Shown here piece by piece: positions 20,805-32,483 of a DNA stretch of 64,000 nucleotides. Under the pieces are notes generated by a model that was not told where the DNA came from, did no database searches, and saw nothing but the letters and a program-made list of their open reading frames with translations. The position numbers and the translations under genes were made by a program. Numbering within the stretch: the stretch's first letter is position 1; the number at the start of each line of letters is the position of its first letter. The DNA is from Cladosporium sp. IMV 00045. Lineage: Eukaryota; Ascomycota; Dothideomycetes; Cladosporiales; Cladosporiaceae. The stretch covers positions 1 through 64,000 of the forward strand of contig MSJI02000769.1 in assembly GCA_001931905.2 (NCBI GenBank), given 5' to 3'.

Positions 20805-23800
20805 CTTGTGGTGCAATGCAATACCGTGATGCCGGGATGATGCTGGACGACTTTAGAGTTGTGAGATCTCCGGAGCTCTGTGAGTGGGTTCAAGAGCCAC
20901 TCTCTGGTGCTGGATTCTGCTGCAGACCGGTTAGCTGGCGTTTCAGAAAGGATCAACAGTCTCTAATATGAGAATGCACTGCAGTTGGTATGGGCTCACA
21001 AATGGGCTTTTGCAGTGGATACAGTAAGCTTTGTCCTTGCGTTCAAGAGGGTAGCGGTCCACTTGGTTGGGTTCGTCGAAGGATGATGATGGGGATTAAG
21101 GCCAACAATGCGAAGACTTCTTGGAGAAGAACGAGGATGGATTTTTTTCGGGGGCTTATGGGGAGCGTTCCCAGATGACTTAAGTATCTACAAACTGAAT
21201 CAACACTCTGCCGCTTCGGGACATTGGATACTAGAAATTGTCAAGACATGAAGGCATACATTGAAATCCGTCACTTACTAGCGCGTCCACCGGGGAGGAC
21301 GGATGGGCGGCGCCAGGGTAGAGGGCGTGTTCTACATGATGGACTATTCCAGGATCATGTTTAACCAGCGTTGCCGAAAGGGTGCTACGCCCCTGTCTAG
21401 TGGCCAAAGAACATACTCCCAGAGACAGCTGCAGATTCGCACGCGCGCAGGACGAGACCAAGCTGAGTAGGGCTTCTCGATCGGGTTGAAACGATTGGCC
21501 GCGGGTGCTCGCGATGGGAAGATGAGAGCGTGGGTAGATGTCACGATCGGGCTCCGGAAAAGGCCCACTGCGTCGGGCTCTCATCACGATGGTCTGGGAT
21601 CTGCTGGCGTCGTTCGCTTGCGCACAGCCGAACCGGTCGGTCGGTGTCGATCGATACAGGGCCAGAGGGCCACCGAGTAATCATCACGTCTTTGGGAGGG
21701 AGCCGGCGATGCTATTGTTAGCGAAGGCAATTGCGATATGGGTTTGCTTGCTGGACGACCTGTTCATGCCTGCTACTTGTCTTCATGTGGCGAGGCCTCC
21801 CATCTGTCCGAGCAACTGCGAAACACCCCCACTCGCGATTTCACGTCGATGCCCAGGCGTGGGATATTGTTGTTCATAGTTAGGGGAGGAGGATGTGAGC
21901 GACAGGGGCATGCTCCAAGCTGATGTGCACTTACTACTTAGATTGATGCACACGCATGATAGATCCGACCCGCCCGTGGCCCGCGCATCCCCATCACCCC
22001 AAATCCCTGAACACCGAGGATCTCCTTTACCGGCACGGCGGGTTCTGGTATGTGACCCAGCAACTCTATTCCAAATCTCGGTAGCCGCATTATGGCGCTA
22101 TCAGTTCGGTCACAAGGCATGGCTTGACGACTCCTAAACAGAGACCTTGTGGCACGCCACTCTACCTCGATTCTACGTGAGAGGAATCCTGGAAGCGGCC
22201 ATGGAGGATGCCAAGCGGCGTCTTCTTCCAACACAGCCAATCTCACAGATCGTATCAAGGATCGCATTAAGGATCGCGTGGCCGGACGGCTGCATCATCT
22301 GCCCGGCCTAGCCGATGCACTCCCTTGCTCGCTCGCCGCTTTCAGGAAGTGCACGCCTCTCATCCCCGTCGTCTGCAGAGCGGGCAGTGCGGGCACAGAT
22401 CAAGATTGATCTTCCTGCGACATGGCATTTGATGACCTCAGCTGCAAGGGAGAAGCGATCGACCTTGCCAGGCGCCGTCCGCTCGCGGCCCGTCATCTAT
22501 CTTGCCCTTGCTGCGGCATACTCAGGCAGTCTGATCAGTATTACTTTACGAGCTGTCAGATTACACTCTAGATCCCTACCCGCGTCTTCGGTTCTTCAAG
22601 TCTGGCTCGGTTTGCCCAGCCGAATAGGCACGGCTGCACGACATCCCACGCCCCATCGCCACCTCGTTCGGCGTGTCCACGCAACTGTGTACGCCGCACT
22701 GCTGATCGCATGGCGTAACGATGGCTGAAAGCAGCTGAGCGCCTGCCGCGAGCTGCGGTACGATGGCTCCGTCTGTCCTCGCGCCATCGACCAAATCTAG
22801 ATTCGGAGATCGAATCCATAGTCCGGCCTTCATGACGAGATGAAGTCCTTGAGAAGTCTCACGACAGCTGATTGACAGGCTTTCCACATATGCTGTGTTC
22901 GCAGTGTCATGCAGGTACCGATTTTGAGTGCTTGTCCGCAGCGTCGTTCGGGGCGATTTGGTTGGCAGCTCCGCCCAAGACCGCGCCATCATACGAGCAA
23001 GCAGCTCCAAACGCCCAAGGATCGGGTCCTCGCCTGATGTCGCGGGATTGCCCATCTCGATACAGTGTTTCCCTCCTTAGCCATGTCCATGGAGGCGGGT
23101 CGCGCGTGCCACGCAAAAAGCACGCGGGATACATCTGGGGCGATCTTGCATGCCGGCTCACGGATCCAGGCAGCGTTCAGCGAGATACGACCTTTCGATA
23201 TGGCGATATGGCAATATGGCATCGTGCAGGCGGCAATCTGAAGATGGACACGATTACCGGGTGTTGCATCGATGCAACCGCCTTGGCGTCGTTGTGCACG
23301 CCTGTCCAAAGACAGACAGCTGAAGGGCTTTGTGGCCGGCAGATATCCCCTATATCCTCAGACATGCTTCATACAAGCGCCACCTCTGGAAGGCGGGCCG
23401 GTGAGAGCTGCAGCAATCAAAAATTGTTGTTGATTCAATTGTACGCCACATGATGATCATGATTCATTGAAGAAATGTGTAGATTGCTGAATGAGTGTTG
23501 GATTTACCAGGCGTGGTGATCAGGAGAGCGTTGGACGATGTCATCACTTTCCTAGCTCATGAATGTTGCAACTGCAGCTTTCAAAGTCCATTGCTCGAGC
23601 CGACCACGAGACAGCTGACATCTTCAGTTCTTCAGACACCGATTTGTATATATGTGTTGTGTATCAAGATACTTTTATATAGTATAGTTACAGAGACTAT
23701 CTTATCTAATCAATCTAACGTTCGCGGCCGTGCATCGCTCCTGCAGGACGCGTTCTGGGGAAAGGTGGAAGTTTAGCTGTGGACTTGTCGGCGGCTCAGG

Positions 23801-23899
23801 GAGCGAGAGCACCTTGAAGGCCAACCGTAGACTCTGGCCCAAGGCATTACTCAGTCGTGGCGTGCATCCCACGACACCTTCGCTCTCGTTCGTTCAACC
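20805..23899. promoter_or_regulatory. 3.1 kb divergent intergenic region, velvet-like / MCD4
   Basis: This must contain both promoters. Scattered open frames under 200 codons show no domain. A three-fold atatggc direct repeat occurs around 23202-23222. An AT-rich patch (tatatatg, tttatatagtatag) at about 23640-23720 lies 180-260 bases before the MCD4 start and is the likeliest core promoter zone. No mobile-element remnant was recognised. Confidence 0.35.
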
Positions 23900-26800
23900 A
23901 TGGCGCGGCTCGGGCGTATGGGCTTCCTCGGCCTGGCCGTCGTCTTCCACCTTGTCTATGTCTTCTCCATCTTCGACATTTACTTTGTCAGCCCAATCGT
24001 GACGGGCATGCGGGCCTTTGGCGTCGATACGCCTGAGCCTCCTGCCAAACGATTGGTGCTGTATGTCGGTGTGTAGGCACTCGTAACCTGTTAAAAGAGT
24101 ATCATGATCGTAGGCTGACAAATGTTCAGGTGACGGACTGCGCGCAGACAAGGCCTTCCAATACTTCCCAGACCCTTCGCCCTCCGCCGCCAACGATTCC
24201 GCCTCTCTCGAACCACGCCCATTGGCGCCTTTCCTACGTTCTAGAGTCCTGGAACATGGCACTTTGGCGTGTCTCATACCCGTGTCCCGACCGAATCCCG
24301 CCCCGGCCACGTCGCCTTGATCGCGGGCTTGTACGAGGATGTTTCTGCGGTAACGACCGGATGGAAGCTCAACCCGGTCAACTTCGACAGCGTCTTCAAC
24401 AGGAGCAGGCATACATGGAGTTGGGGAAGTCATGACATTCTGCCCATGTTCAGCACGGGCGCTGTTCCTGGGAGAGTTGAGGACTTCACGTACGGCACTG
24501 AGCTGGAGGACTTCAGCAAGGATGCCACGGAGCTTGATTATTGGGTCTTTGATTGCGTGAAGCAGCTTTTCAAGGATGCTGAGACGGATCCTGAGCTCGA
24601 TGCGCGATTGAGGCAGGATAAGCTGGTCTTCTTTCTGCACTTGCTGGGATTGGACACGACTGGCCATTCGTATAGGCCTTATTCGAAAGAGTATCTGCAT
24701 AACATCAAGATCGTGGACGAGGGAGTCAGGGAGATCACGGAGTTGATCAACAATTTCTATGGAGACGACGATACTGCTTTCGTCTTCACTGCGGACCATG
24801 GTATGAGCGATTGGGGAAGTCATGGAGATGGACATCCGGATAACACGCGAACACCTCTCATTGCTTGGGGATCTGGTGTTTCAAAACCAGTGACCGTCAC
24901 TAGTGGCAAGGCTCCCGGTCATGAAGACGGCTTCTCGAGCGATTGGCATCTTGATCACGTCCAGCGCCACGACGTCGCGCAGGCTGACATTGCTACCTTG
25001 ATGGCGTATCTGGTTGGGTTGGAATACCCAGTCAACTCTGTCGGCGAGCTGCCATTGTCATTTGTGGATGTCGATGACAAGGAGAAGGCCAAGGCCATGC
25101 TTGTCAATGCACGTCAAATCCTTGAGATGTACCGCATCAAGGAGGAGCAGAAGAAAGCTACCGAGTTCCGCTACAGACCCTATCACGGGTTCGCGACGAC
25201 CGAACAGGACGTCGATCACCGTCTCTCACTCATCGAGCAGCACATCAACAACGGCCAGTACGAACAAGCTATTAAGAGCTCAGATGAACTCATCCAACTC
25301 GCTCTGCAGGGTCTTCGCTACCTCCAGACCTACGATTGGCTGTTCTTGAGGGCATTGATCACTGCAGGCTACATCGGATGGATCGCTTTCGCCTTCACTA
25401 GCGCAATCGATTTGCACATGCTGGGTGGCAAAATTCAGGCATCGCGTACCTCCACCAGCATGCTTGCCTGGGGGTCAGCACTAGTTGCGCTCTACAGTTT
25501 CCTCTTTGCCCGTTCCTCGCCTCCCCAGTACTACGCCTACGCATTCTTCCCGATCATGTTCTGGGAAGAGGTATCTGTCAGACGTCAGGCGTTGATCGAG
25601 GGAAAGAGGAAGATGTTTGCCAAATTTGGTAACAGTGATGCGATGAAGTTCGGTTTGAACCTTGCAATGTATATCGGCAGCTTGGAGGTCATGGTAAGTC
25701 GCTGGCGCCATTACGGTATCTGAAGTTTACTAACGCTGTCATTTATAGGTACAAAGCTACTATCATCGCGAAGTCTACACGGTCTGCTACCTCCTTGCCA
25801 CAATCTGGCCTCTATTCTATGGTCAAGCGTTCGTTAAGAAGAACTCAATTCTTTGCGGCACCTGGGCATGCTCGTGCGTCGCTATGAGCATCTTCACGCT
25901 CCTACCTGCCATGAAGGTCGAAGACGCCAACCTCATCTTTCTAGGCGGTACACTCATTTTGACAGTCGGCGTCCTTTACATTCTGCTGGAGAAAAGCCTG
26001 CTCGCTCAGACCGCCTCTTCGAAAGATGGGCTGGCCTCAAACAAGGTCGATGGCATCTCACGTACCATCATGGGTGTGCAGGTCGGTCTCGTCGCTCTTT
26101 CCATGCTGGTTACGCGGACCAGCGTTGCCTCTCTGCAGGCGAAACAGGGCTTGCCTCTTGGTGCTCAGGTTGTGGGCTGGATAACCCTTGTCGCATCACT
26201 TGTGGTGCCCTTCCTGCATGCTCTTCAACCTCAGGACCACTACCTTCACCGTCTTGTCATTACATTCCTCGCTTTTGGCCCTCTCTTCGTCATCCTCACC
26301 ATCTCCTACGAAGGTCTTTTCTACTTGGCAATCGCCATCACCCTTCTGAGCTGGGTCCGCCTTGAGCATCGCATTCACCAAACCTTCTCAGCTCCAACTG
26401 CAGTCTCACACCCGAAAGAAACAACCTCATCCATCAAATCCGATCTCGCCGACCCACTCTCAGCCGCCGCCTCCGCAGCCAAGACCCGCGACCGCGCCCT
26501 CCAATCCGGTGACTATCGCTCCCTCACCCTCTCCGATGCGCGCATCTGCCTCTTCTTCCTCTTCCTGCTGCAATCCGCCTTCTTCAGCACTGGCAACATC
26601 GCATCCGTCTCCTCCTTCTCCCTCGACGCCGTCAACCGCCTCCTCCCCGTCTTCGACCCCTTCTCGCAAGGCGCCCTGCTGGTCCTGAAACTCCTCGCTC
26701 CCTTCGCCCTCGTCTCCGCCAATTTGGGAATTCTCACCAAACGCCTCCGTCTCCGCGGCGGCAGTCTCTTCGCAGTCGTCATGGGCATTGGCGATTACCT

Positions 26801-27050
26801 GACACTGAGATTCTTCTTCGAGGTTAGGGATGAGGGGTCGTGGTTGGAGATTGGTGAGAGTATTAGCATGTTCGTTATTGCAAGCGTGCTTTGCATTTTC
26901 GTGGCGGGCTTAGAGGGTGTGAGTGAGCTTTTCGTGAGAGGTGTGGAGTTCGATGGTGATGAGAAGAGTTTGCACCGCAGCAAGGCTGGTGAGGCTGCTA
27001 ATGGGAATGCGAACGGGGAGGCTGCTAAGCCTGTCGCTGCTGCCAGTTAA
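23900..27050 (+). CDS. MCD4: GPI ethanolamine phosphate transferase 1 (Mcd4/PIG-N), one frame break
   Basis: Exons are 23900-24068, 24130-25693 and 25749-27050; the introns are 61 and 55 bases with GT..AG ends. The product is an ER membrane enzyme that adds ethanolamine phosphate to the first mannose of GPI precursors. A first membrane helix ([20 protein letters not shown]) leads into the luminal alkaline-phosphatase-like domain. This has [15 protein letters not shown] (metal-site start), [22 protein letters not shown] (catalytic Thr region), [17 protein letters not shown] and [17 protein letters not shown]. The C-terminal half is a many-pass membrane domain that ends in a poorly conserved tail. 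Around 24262 the frame must change. Upstream frame 24132+3n reads through RSRVLEHGT, then the conserved [14 protein letters not shown] lies in the next frame. One T missing from the run in ggcactttggcg explains this exactly. Because the gene is normally essential, a sequence error is more likely than a pseudogene. Confidence 0.93.
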
Positions 27051-27242
27051 GTGGGCAGTGCTATTGTAGATGATGATGGGATAGAACAATTATTAATTAG
27101 ACCTTGTTATTTTTGCAAAACTGGCCTCGTTGCCGCTTTCAATCTTCTCGTGAATCATACAAGACTTTCGCTTTCTTCGACGAAAAGTAAACGCAAGGCA
27201 AGATGCCCGTAGCTTGGCTCAGTGCCATGTCTCACCTCATGC

Positions 27243-28761
27243 TCATCCATCCGCGTCGCTCCTCTTGTCACCCTGCTGCCCATCCTGCACCTCACTTGGA
27301 CCCTCACCACGACCAGACCCCTCGCCTGCTCGGACCTCACTGCCCGCCAGCTCCGCAGCATGCTGCGGCTCCACCGGCGGCCTGTAAGGCCTGTAATGCG
27401 TCTCGCCAATACTCGCGCCCTCTGGCGCAGAAACAGGACGGTACAAGTAACTCTGCCCAGTGCCATAGTGCTGCTGGCTGATAGCTTGCAAACCAAGAGC
27501 TGTCGGCGTGCCGATACCAAGGCTCGTGTTCCGATCGGAACGAGGACTCAAAGAAGAGACAGCAGACCAACGAGCCTCCTGGTTCACCGTGAGCGGGGAG
27601 ACGGAACTCGACGGCTGGGTCGGGGACAGGGGGGAGGTGGCTTCCAGCTCGCTCGCGGCGTTGTGCGCTTGCTGCTGCTGTGGTTTCTCCGCCACGGACG
27701 TGGGGTGGGAGTCGAGCTCTGCTTTCTCGTAGTAGGTCGTGGGCAGATTTGTGGCGTCGGGGGGAAGTAGACGTCGGTGTTGGCGCTGTGGGTGTGGTGC
27801 TCGCTTTGTATCTTTGGTGGCGGCGGAAGATGTAGAAGACGATCACGGCGGCTATCAGACCGAGGGGGACGCCGATGCTGACGCCTAGGATGACGGGGAG
27901 TTTGCGTTTGTGTGGTGTGTCGGATGTTGGTGTGGATGTTGGTGAGGCGGCGGAGCCGGCGGTGATTACGACGGTGGTGCTGATTAGCGTTGAGATTTGG
28001 CCGTCGGAGTTGGATGTTATTGTGGTCAGGATGGCGGTGCTTGTTGATGATGGCGGACGAGATGTAGATGAGGTGGAGGCGAAGGACGGGATAGACTTGG
28101 AAGTCTCGGAGGTGCTCGATGGTGAGCTGGTTGTCGAGGTCGGGTCGTCTATCGAGAATCAATGTCTATTCTGGCGGGAAAGGTAATGTCTCATCTCATA
28201 CCTTCGCTGCTCGACGAAGAGGTAGTCTTTGCAGAAATGGAGGACTTGCGCCCCGGTTCTGACGAGATCTTTGCAACTGGCGTGCCAAATGCTGCTGAGA
28301 ATGTGGTGGCCTCGGACTTGGTGCAGCAATCAAAAGAGACCCGGTTGGCATCGCAGCACCACGAACCCTCGTCGTCGAGGTCGCAGAGTAGGATGGCCTC
28401 GTTGCCAGCAGCGGTACCATCTGCTCACCAGTCAGTGACCGTCTCTTGATCCCAACTATCACGAGCTTGACCTACTGTAAGTGCACAAATTCGGGCAATT
28501 CGAGTCGCTCCAGCTCTGATCCGTACATGTGTGGCGCTCGTAATAGTCTTCGCTCTCGAGGTAGCAGAGGCCGTTCGATAGACACTCCCAGTTCAAGGGG
28601 CAACAAGCACCTTGGACTTCGCCCGAGCAGGGACTGTCATTAGGTGAAAGGTCGCCATTTGGATAGTAGCAGTCTTGAGCGACAGCGGCGCTGATGCTGG
28701 TCAAGAGCACGAGGACGCATGCCCACTGCTGAAGAGAAGTCAGTAAGGCTTGCGAAGCCAT
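27243..28761 (-). CDS. Cell-wall-sensor-like single-pass membrane protein, frame slips in tail
   Basis: Exons are 28761-28476, 28420-28202 and 28148 to about 27243; the introns are 55 and 53 bases. The protein has a signal peptide (MASQALLTSLQQWACVLVLL). A Cys-rich ectodomain follows (DCYYPNGDLSPNDSPC, CCPLNWECLSNGLCY, then after the intron LLCDLDDEGSWCCDANR). Next come a long Ser/Thr-rich stretch likely to be O-mannosylated and one membrane helix (LPVILGVSIGVPLGLIAAVI) with a basic stop-transfer FRRHQR. This architecture is common among ascomycete surface proteins of unknown ligand. Downstream of the helix the best coding frame changes twice. At about 27812 it moves to a frame reading SEHHTHSANTDVYFPP, and at about 27760 to the frame that reads LPTTYYEKAELDSHP and ends at 27243. 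Each is explained by one missing base (an AAA run and a CCCCCC run). If taken literally, the tail is a frameshifted sequence ending near 27337. Confidence 0.7.
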
Positions 28762-30597
28762 CGGGCAGTAAAAAATAGTGAAGTTTCTCTTGGGCGAAGA
28801 GATGGGCAGCACTGCACAGAAGACTCAAGGAAATCAGATTGAAGGCTGTGCCGCTTGCATGTCTGAGCCTGAGCGTGTGACGAGTGACGTCCGGTTTGCT
28901 GCGTCCTGGTCTCTGGGCTCTTCCTGATACAGCCAAGCTTTCTGGCCATCCCACTAGCGTCGAGTTTGAACTGATTGCAAGTGAATGTTTCTACAGATGA
29001 GCCCCTCCAATAATCTGAGCTGCTTGCAATACTTGCTGCAACAACAACACCTCAACTGATGTGTACACTCACCACTCACGACTCACGACTCACGGAGCCT
29101 GATCCCAACACCGACAGCCGCGGCATTCAGGAAGCAAGTTGGAAGAATGTATCACAGCAATCGCTTGGCTGCACTGTACCTGCAGGTATCCGTCCCTGTG
29201 TCACTGGGCTTCCACTTTTGGACCGACGAAACGGTTTTGAGTCGGTCAAGCTTCATCAGTCTATTTTTCTCCTCAGGCTACTGTCGCATCGGCATCTCTG
29301 TGCTGGGGTCCTATCACTAGATCAGCTCAATCGATCTACATGTATCTTTTGTCTCCGTCCATCTGGTCTGTGTTTTGACTGGTATTACCTAGCATGACTG
29401 AGGCAAAGGCCTCCAGCTGAGATCCACGAGCATCTACAACACAACAAGCTTATGGCTGACACAAGGACCCCAAGAAAACAGACCCATCTGGACAGCGGTT
29501 TGCTCAATGGCCATCAAGCAGTAACACATGCGAAACATTAGTATTGGAGCTTTAGAACGCCCACGGCTGCTTGGTGCCTAAACACCCGCATTCAAACAAG
29601 TCGAAAAGCACTTGAGCCATTACCCACGAGATAATAGCAATTCGCCACCAGAGCAACTGCCACTCTCCAGAGATGCAGAAGGATCAGTCGTGTCTCAGTC
29701 ATACAATCCTGTGACCACGTGAGAGCGGAGTCTGACATCCAGCCATGCGGGAGTGGAGGCAAATGGAGTATTATCCCAACATGGCATTGACATAATCTTG
29801 GTCTTGCGAGGGTATGAAGTGGCGCTTCGATTGCACCTCATTGGTGTGGGCACAAAAACTCCTGTATTCGCTGCTCAGCACTGAGACATCACCCGCCCAT
29901 AGCGACGGAGCTAGGCCTTTGTTTGCTCTACCAGGTTGGTACACTCGCCACCAGACGGCCGACCCTCCACATTTTTCGAATGTCAAACGATTGACAGTTC
30001 TTCATATTACAGTATTGGGTGTCAGCAGCACAGCATGTCTATTCGAAACAGTTTCCCTCGCCACCGGACATCTACGCACGGACATCAACTAGCTCGAGCG
30101 GCTGAGACACCACGTGATTCTCAACAGCTAGCGCACCGGCCTCCCTCTTCTTTAAGACACTGCAATGACACAGACAAGCCATGGCAGAATGCTTGTTACC
30201 ACCCTACAAGGTGCGTTGAATGTATCCATGCGTATAATACCTCTCAATGTCTGCACCTGCGGCGATATATCCAGTTTCCTGGCGATGGATTACGGGGTGT
30301 TGGTCTCCCGAAGTCATCAACATCGATTTCGTCGTATACGTTTTTGCGCGGGTCATTGGTAAATTGGACATCGGTGTTCTCAGACCCTAGCCACTTGTCT
30401 CTCCCTTCACTCTCACGCACTCTTCGCAACTACACTCGCGCACAAACACATGGTTTACATCCAGCCCTCGTAGTTTCAATCCTCAGCCTTCCCCATGGGA
30501 GTCGAAGGTATGTACAAGAACTGGGCGGATCCTTTGCCATGGCTTTTCCATCTTCAATCTCGCATCCATCCGCATCACCAAGACTCTCTAAGCAAAG
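28762..30597. promoter_or_regulatory. 1.8 kb divergent intergenic region
   Basis: This is the shared upstream region of the membrane-protein gene (-) and the Ser/Thr-rich secreted-protein gene (+). Open frames on the plus strand (for example 29936-30733, running into the next gene in another frame) have no domain signal. No other feature was supported. Confidence 0.35.
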
Positions 30598-32019
30598 ATG
30601 CATATTCATCGCCTCAACACAATCGCCTTGGCGCTGGGCTCCGCCCAAGCAGCAGTCTTGCCTAGACAAGAGGCTACCACATCACCAATCACCTCGTTGC
30701 CAAATACATCCGCGACGAAGAAGACATTCTTGACAAGCATCACAAGTCTGCCTTTGCCATCAAGTGTCGAGGGTAATACTGCGTATCCACCAACTACTAC
30801 GACATCTGAGAGTATCTCAACAGTAATCTTCAGCTCATCAGTCGTCAGCACGACAACTCCTGATCGACCCTGGTGGTGGGATGCCTCACCGGACACTACT
30901 ACTTCAGCTGAAGACGCAACGGCTACATCACAATCAGTCTTCGCCACTGAACTTACGACATCCATGAGCAATGCGACTACTATGACTTTTAACTCAACAA
31001 CAACCTCTTCCCTGGCGCCATTTGCGAACAGTACAATGGGTACAGCGAAGGCTACAGGAGCGGGCGTCGCGGCAACTGGAACTGCAGTACAAGTGACTGG
31101 CATCTCTGCTGTCAACGCTACAGCATCTTCGACCGCACGCTTTGCCAATAGCACTACTGCCGCACCGGAAAGCTCAACTTCCATGCTGGTCCAGTTCTAC
31201 ATTTCAGTGCCGTCGACGACTGTCAACAAAGCTAAAGCCTCAACTACCGAGATTCCCCTCGGCAGCAATATGACGCTTGTGGTCTTGGACGAGCCTTCCA
31301 CGGGCTCGGCTCAGGCGACCCTTGAGACCACATCAAGTGGGACCATCGCACCTTTTGCAAATGGCACAAGTTTGTCTGGTGTTGCTCAAGCTACAGGCAC
31401 TGGTGTGGTGTCGAGTATCAGTGGGGCAATAGTCGGAGCTTCTTCTACTCGGCACGCCTCAAACTCCATCGCTAAGGCCACTGCTGCTCCCAGTAGTAAC
31501 TCGACTGTGTCAGCTGGCTTTACAACTCGCACCAAGGATGCTAAAGCGCCCCTGGGTACCGGCCAAACCACTACCAGCGGCTCTCGCAACGCCACCGCCG
31601 GCGCTGCTGCTTCGACTGGCAAGTCATCATCCGCCTCAGCTCCACTGTCAACAGGCACATCCTCGTCGTCCGCACCAATCGCCAACGCGGTCAACAACAA
31701 CGGCACAATGTTCGCAGTAACATACGACAACAAAAACAACACAATCGTCCAACTCATTCCCGCAAGCAACGTCACCAGCCCACTCCGCGCAAGCGGTACA
31801 GCAGCCGCATCAGGCTCTACAGCAAGCGCCAGCGCCAGCGCAGATATCGGCCGACGAGATGCGCCAGCGCCCACTGCGGCACCCATCACTCCTGCTAAGA
31901 CCGACAAGAAGTCATGGACTCAAGGCTTCCCTGGCTTTGCCTACGCGCGTGCCGACTCCCTTCCTCGACCAAGCAGGTGGTTCAGAGGCGAGGGGTGGTC
32001 TTGGAGTGGGAGCTCATGA
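30598..32019 (+). CDS. Ser/Thr/Ala-rich secreted protein
   Basis: A single exon of 473 residues. The start at 30598 gives a signal peptide (MHIHRLNTIALALGSAQAAV) with a following VLPRQ that could be a Kex2-like site. The remainder is low-complexity Ser/Thr/Ala/Gly with about twenty N-x-S/T sequons and imperfect repeats of an APFANST-like element (SLAPFANSTMGTAKATG, RFANSTTAAPE, IAPFANGTSLSGVAQATG). No catalytic motif or GPI-attachment tail is seen; the C-terminus (RWFRGEGWSWSGSS) is not hydrophobic. It is probably a heavily glycosylated wall or extracellular-matrix protein. The family is not recognised. Confidence 0.8.
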   Translation: MHIHRLNTIALALGSAQAAVLPRQEATTSPITSLPNTSATKKTFLTSITSLPLPSSVEGNTAYPPTTTTSESISTVIFSSSVVSTTTPDRPWWWDASPDTTTSAEDATATSQSVFATELTTSMSNATTMTFNSTTTSSLAPFANSTMGTAKATGAGVAATGTAVQVTGISAVNATASSTARFANSTTAAPESSTSMLVQFYISVPSTTVNKAKASTTEIPLGSNMTLVVLDEPSTGSAQATLETTSSGTIAPFANGTSLSGVAQATGTGVVSSISGAIVGASSTRHASNSIAKATAAPSSNSTVSAGFTTRTKDAKAPLGTGQTTTSGSRNATAGAAASTGKSSSASAPLSTGTSSSSAPIANAVNNNGTMFAVTYDNKNNTIVQLIPASNVTSPLRASGTAAASGSTASASASADIGRRDAPAPTAAPITPAKTDKKSWTQGFPGFAYARADSLPRPSRWFRGEGWSWSGSS

Positions 32020-32175
32020 GCTCAAGCTCTGTTGACTTTACTTTCTTTTGGTCGGGTTGTTTAATGGTGTTACGGATTACTTTGCATTGGGAATAATGGG
32101 AAAACTTGAGTCTTACTAAAAGAGATGGCTGCATTTGCATGATTGGGACTTGGAAAATTCGGAAACTGGACGAAT

Positions 32176-32347
32176 AAGCCGGGACAGTGCATGGAGGATA
32201 AGTATTGAACGGTACGGGGCTCATGTAGATGTAAGTATTACTAAATAATGAAGATGATTAAAAGCCGGGACAGTGCATGGAGGATAAGTATTGAACGGTA
32301 CGGGGCTCATGTAGATGTAAGTATTACTAAATAATGAAGATGATCAA
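32176..32347. repeat. 86-bp tandem duplication
   Basis: Two adjacent 86-base copies (32176-32261 and 32262-32347) begin at aagccgggacagtgcatgga and differ at one position near the end (T at 32259, C at 32345). They lie in the 3' region of the secreted-protein gene and upstream of the 3' end of the epoxide-hydrolase gene. Near identity implies a recent slippage or unequal-exchange event, or an assembly duplication. Confidence 0.95.
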
Positions 32348-32483
32348 AGAAGATTCTAAGATTGCATTCGGTTACAAGTATCCAGATCATGTCAACTCTC
32401 GTTTCATCCTGTCTCCTATGACCTCGCTTCAAGGTAGGGAGGGTCACAAAGACCGAGAAACAGAAATCATCATTAGCATTGAT

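Noticed and set aside
23894..24835. A 313-codon minus-strand open frame opposite MCD4 exons
   Set aside because: It is the antisense shadow of the conserved MCD4 domain; its composition and motifs have no meaning of their own.
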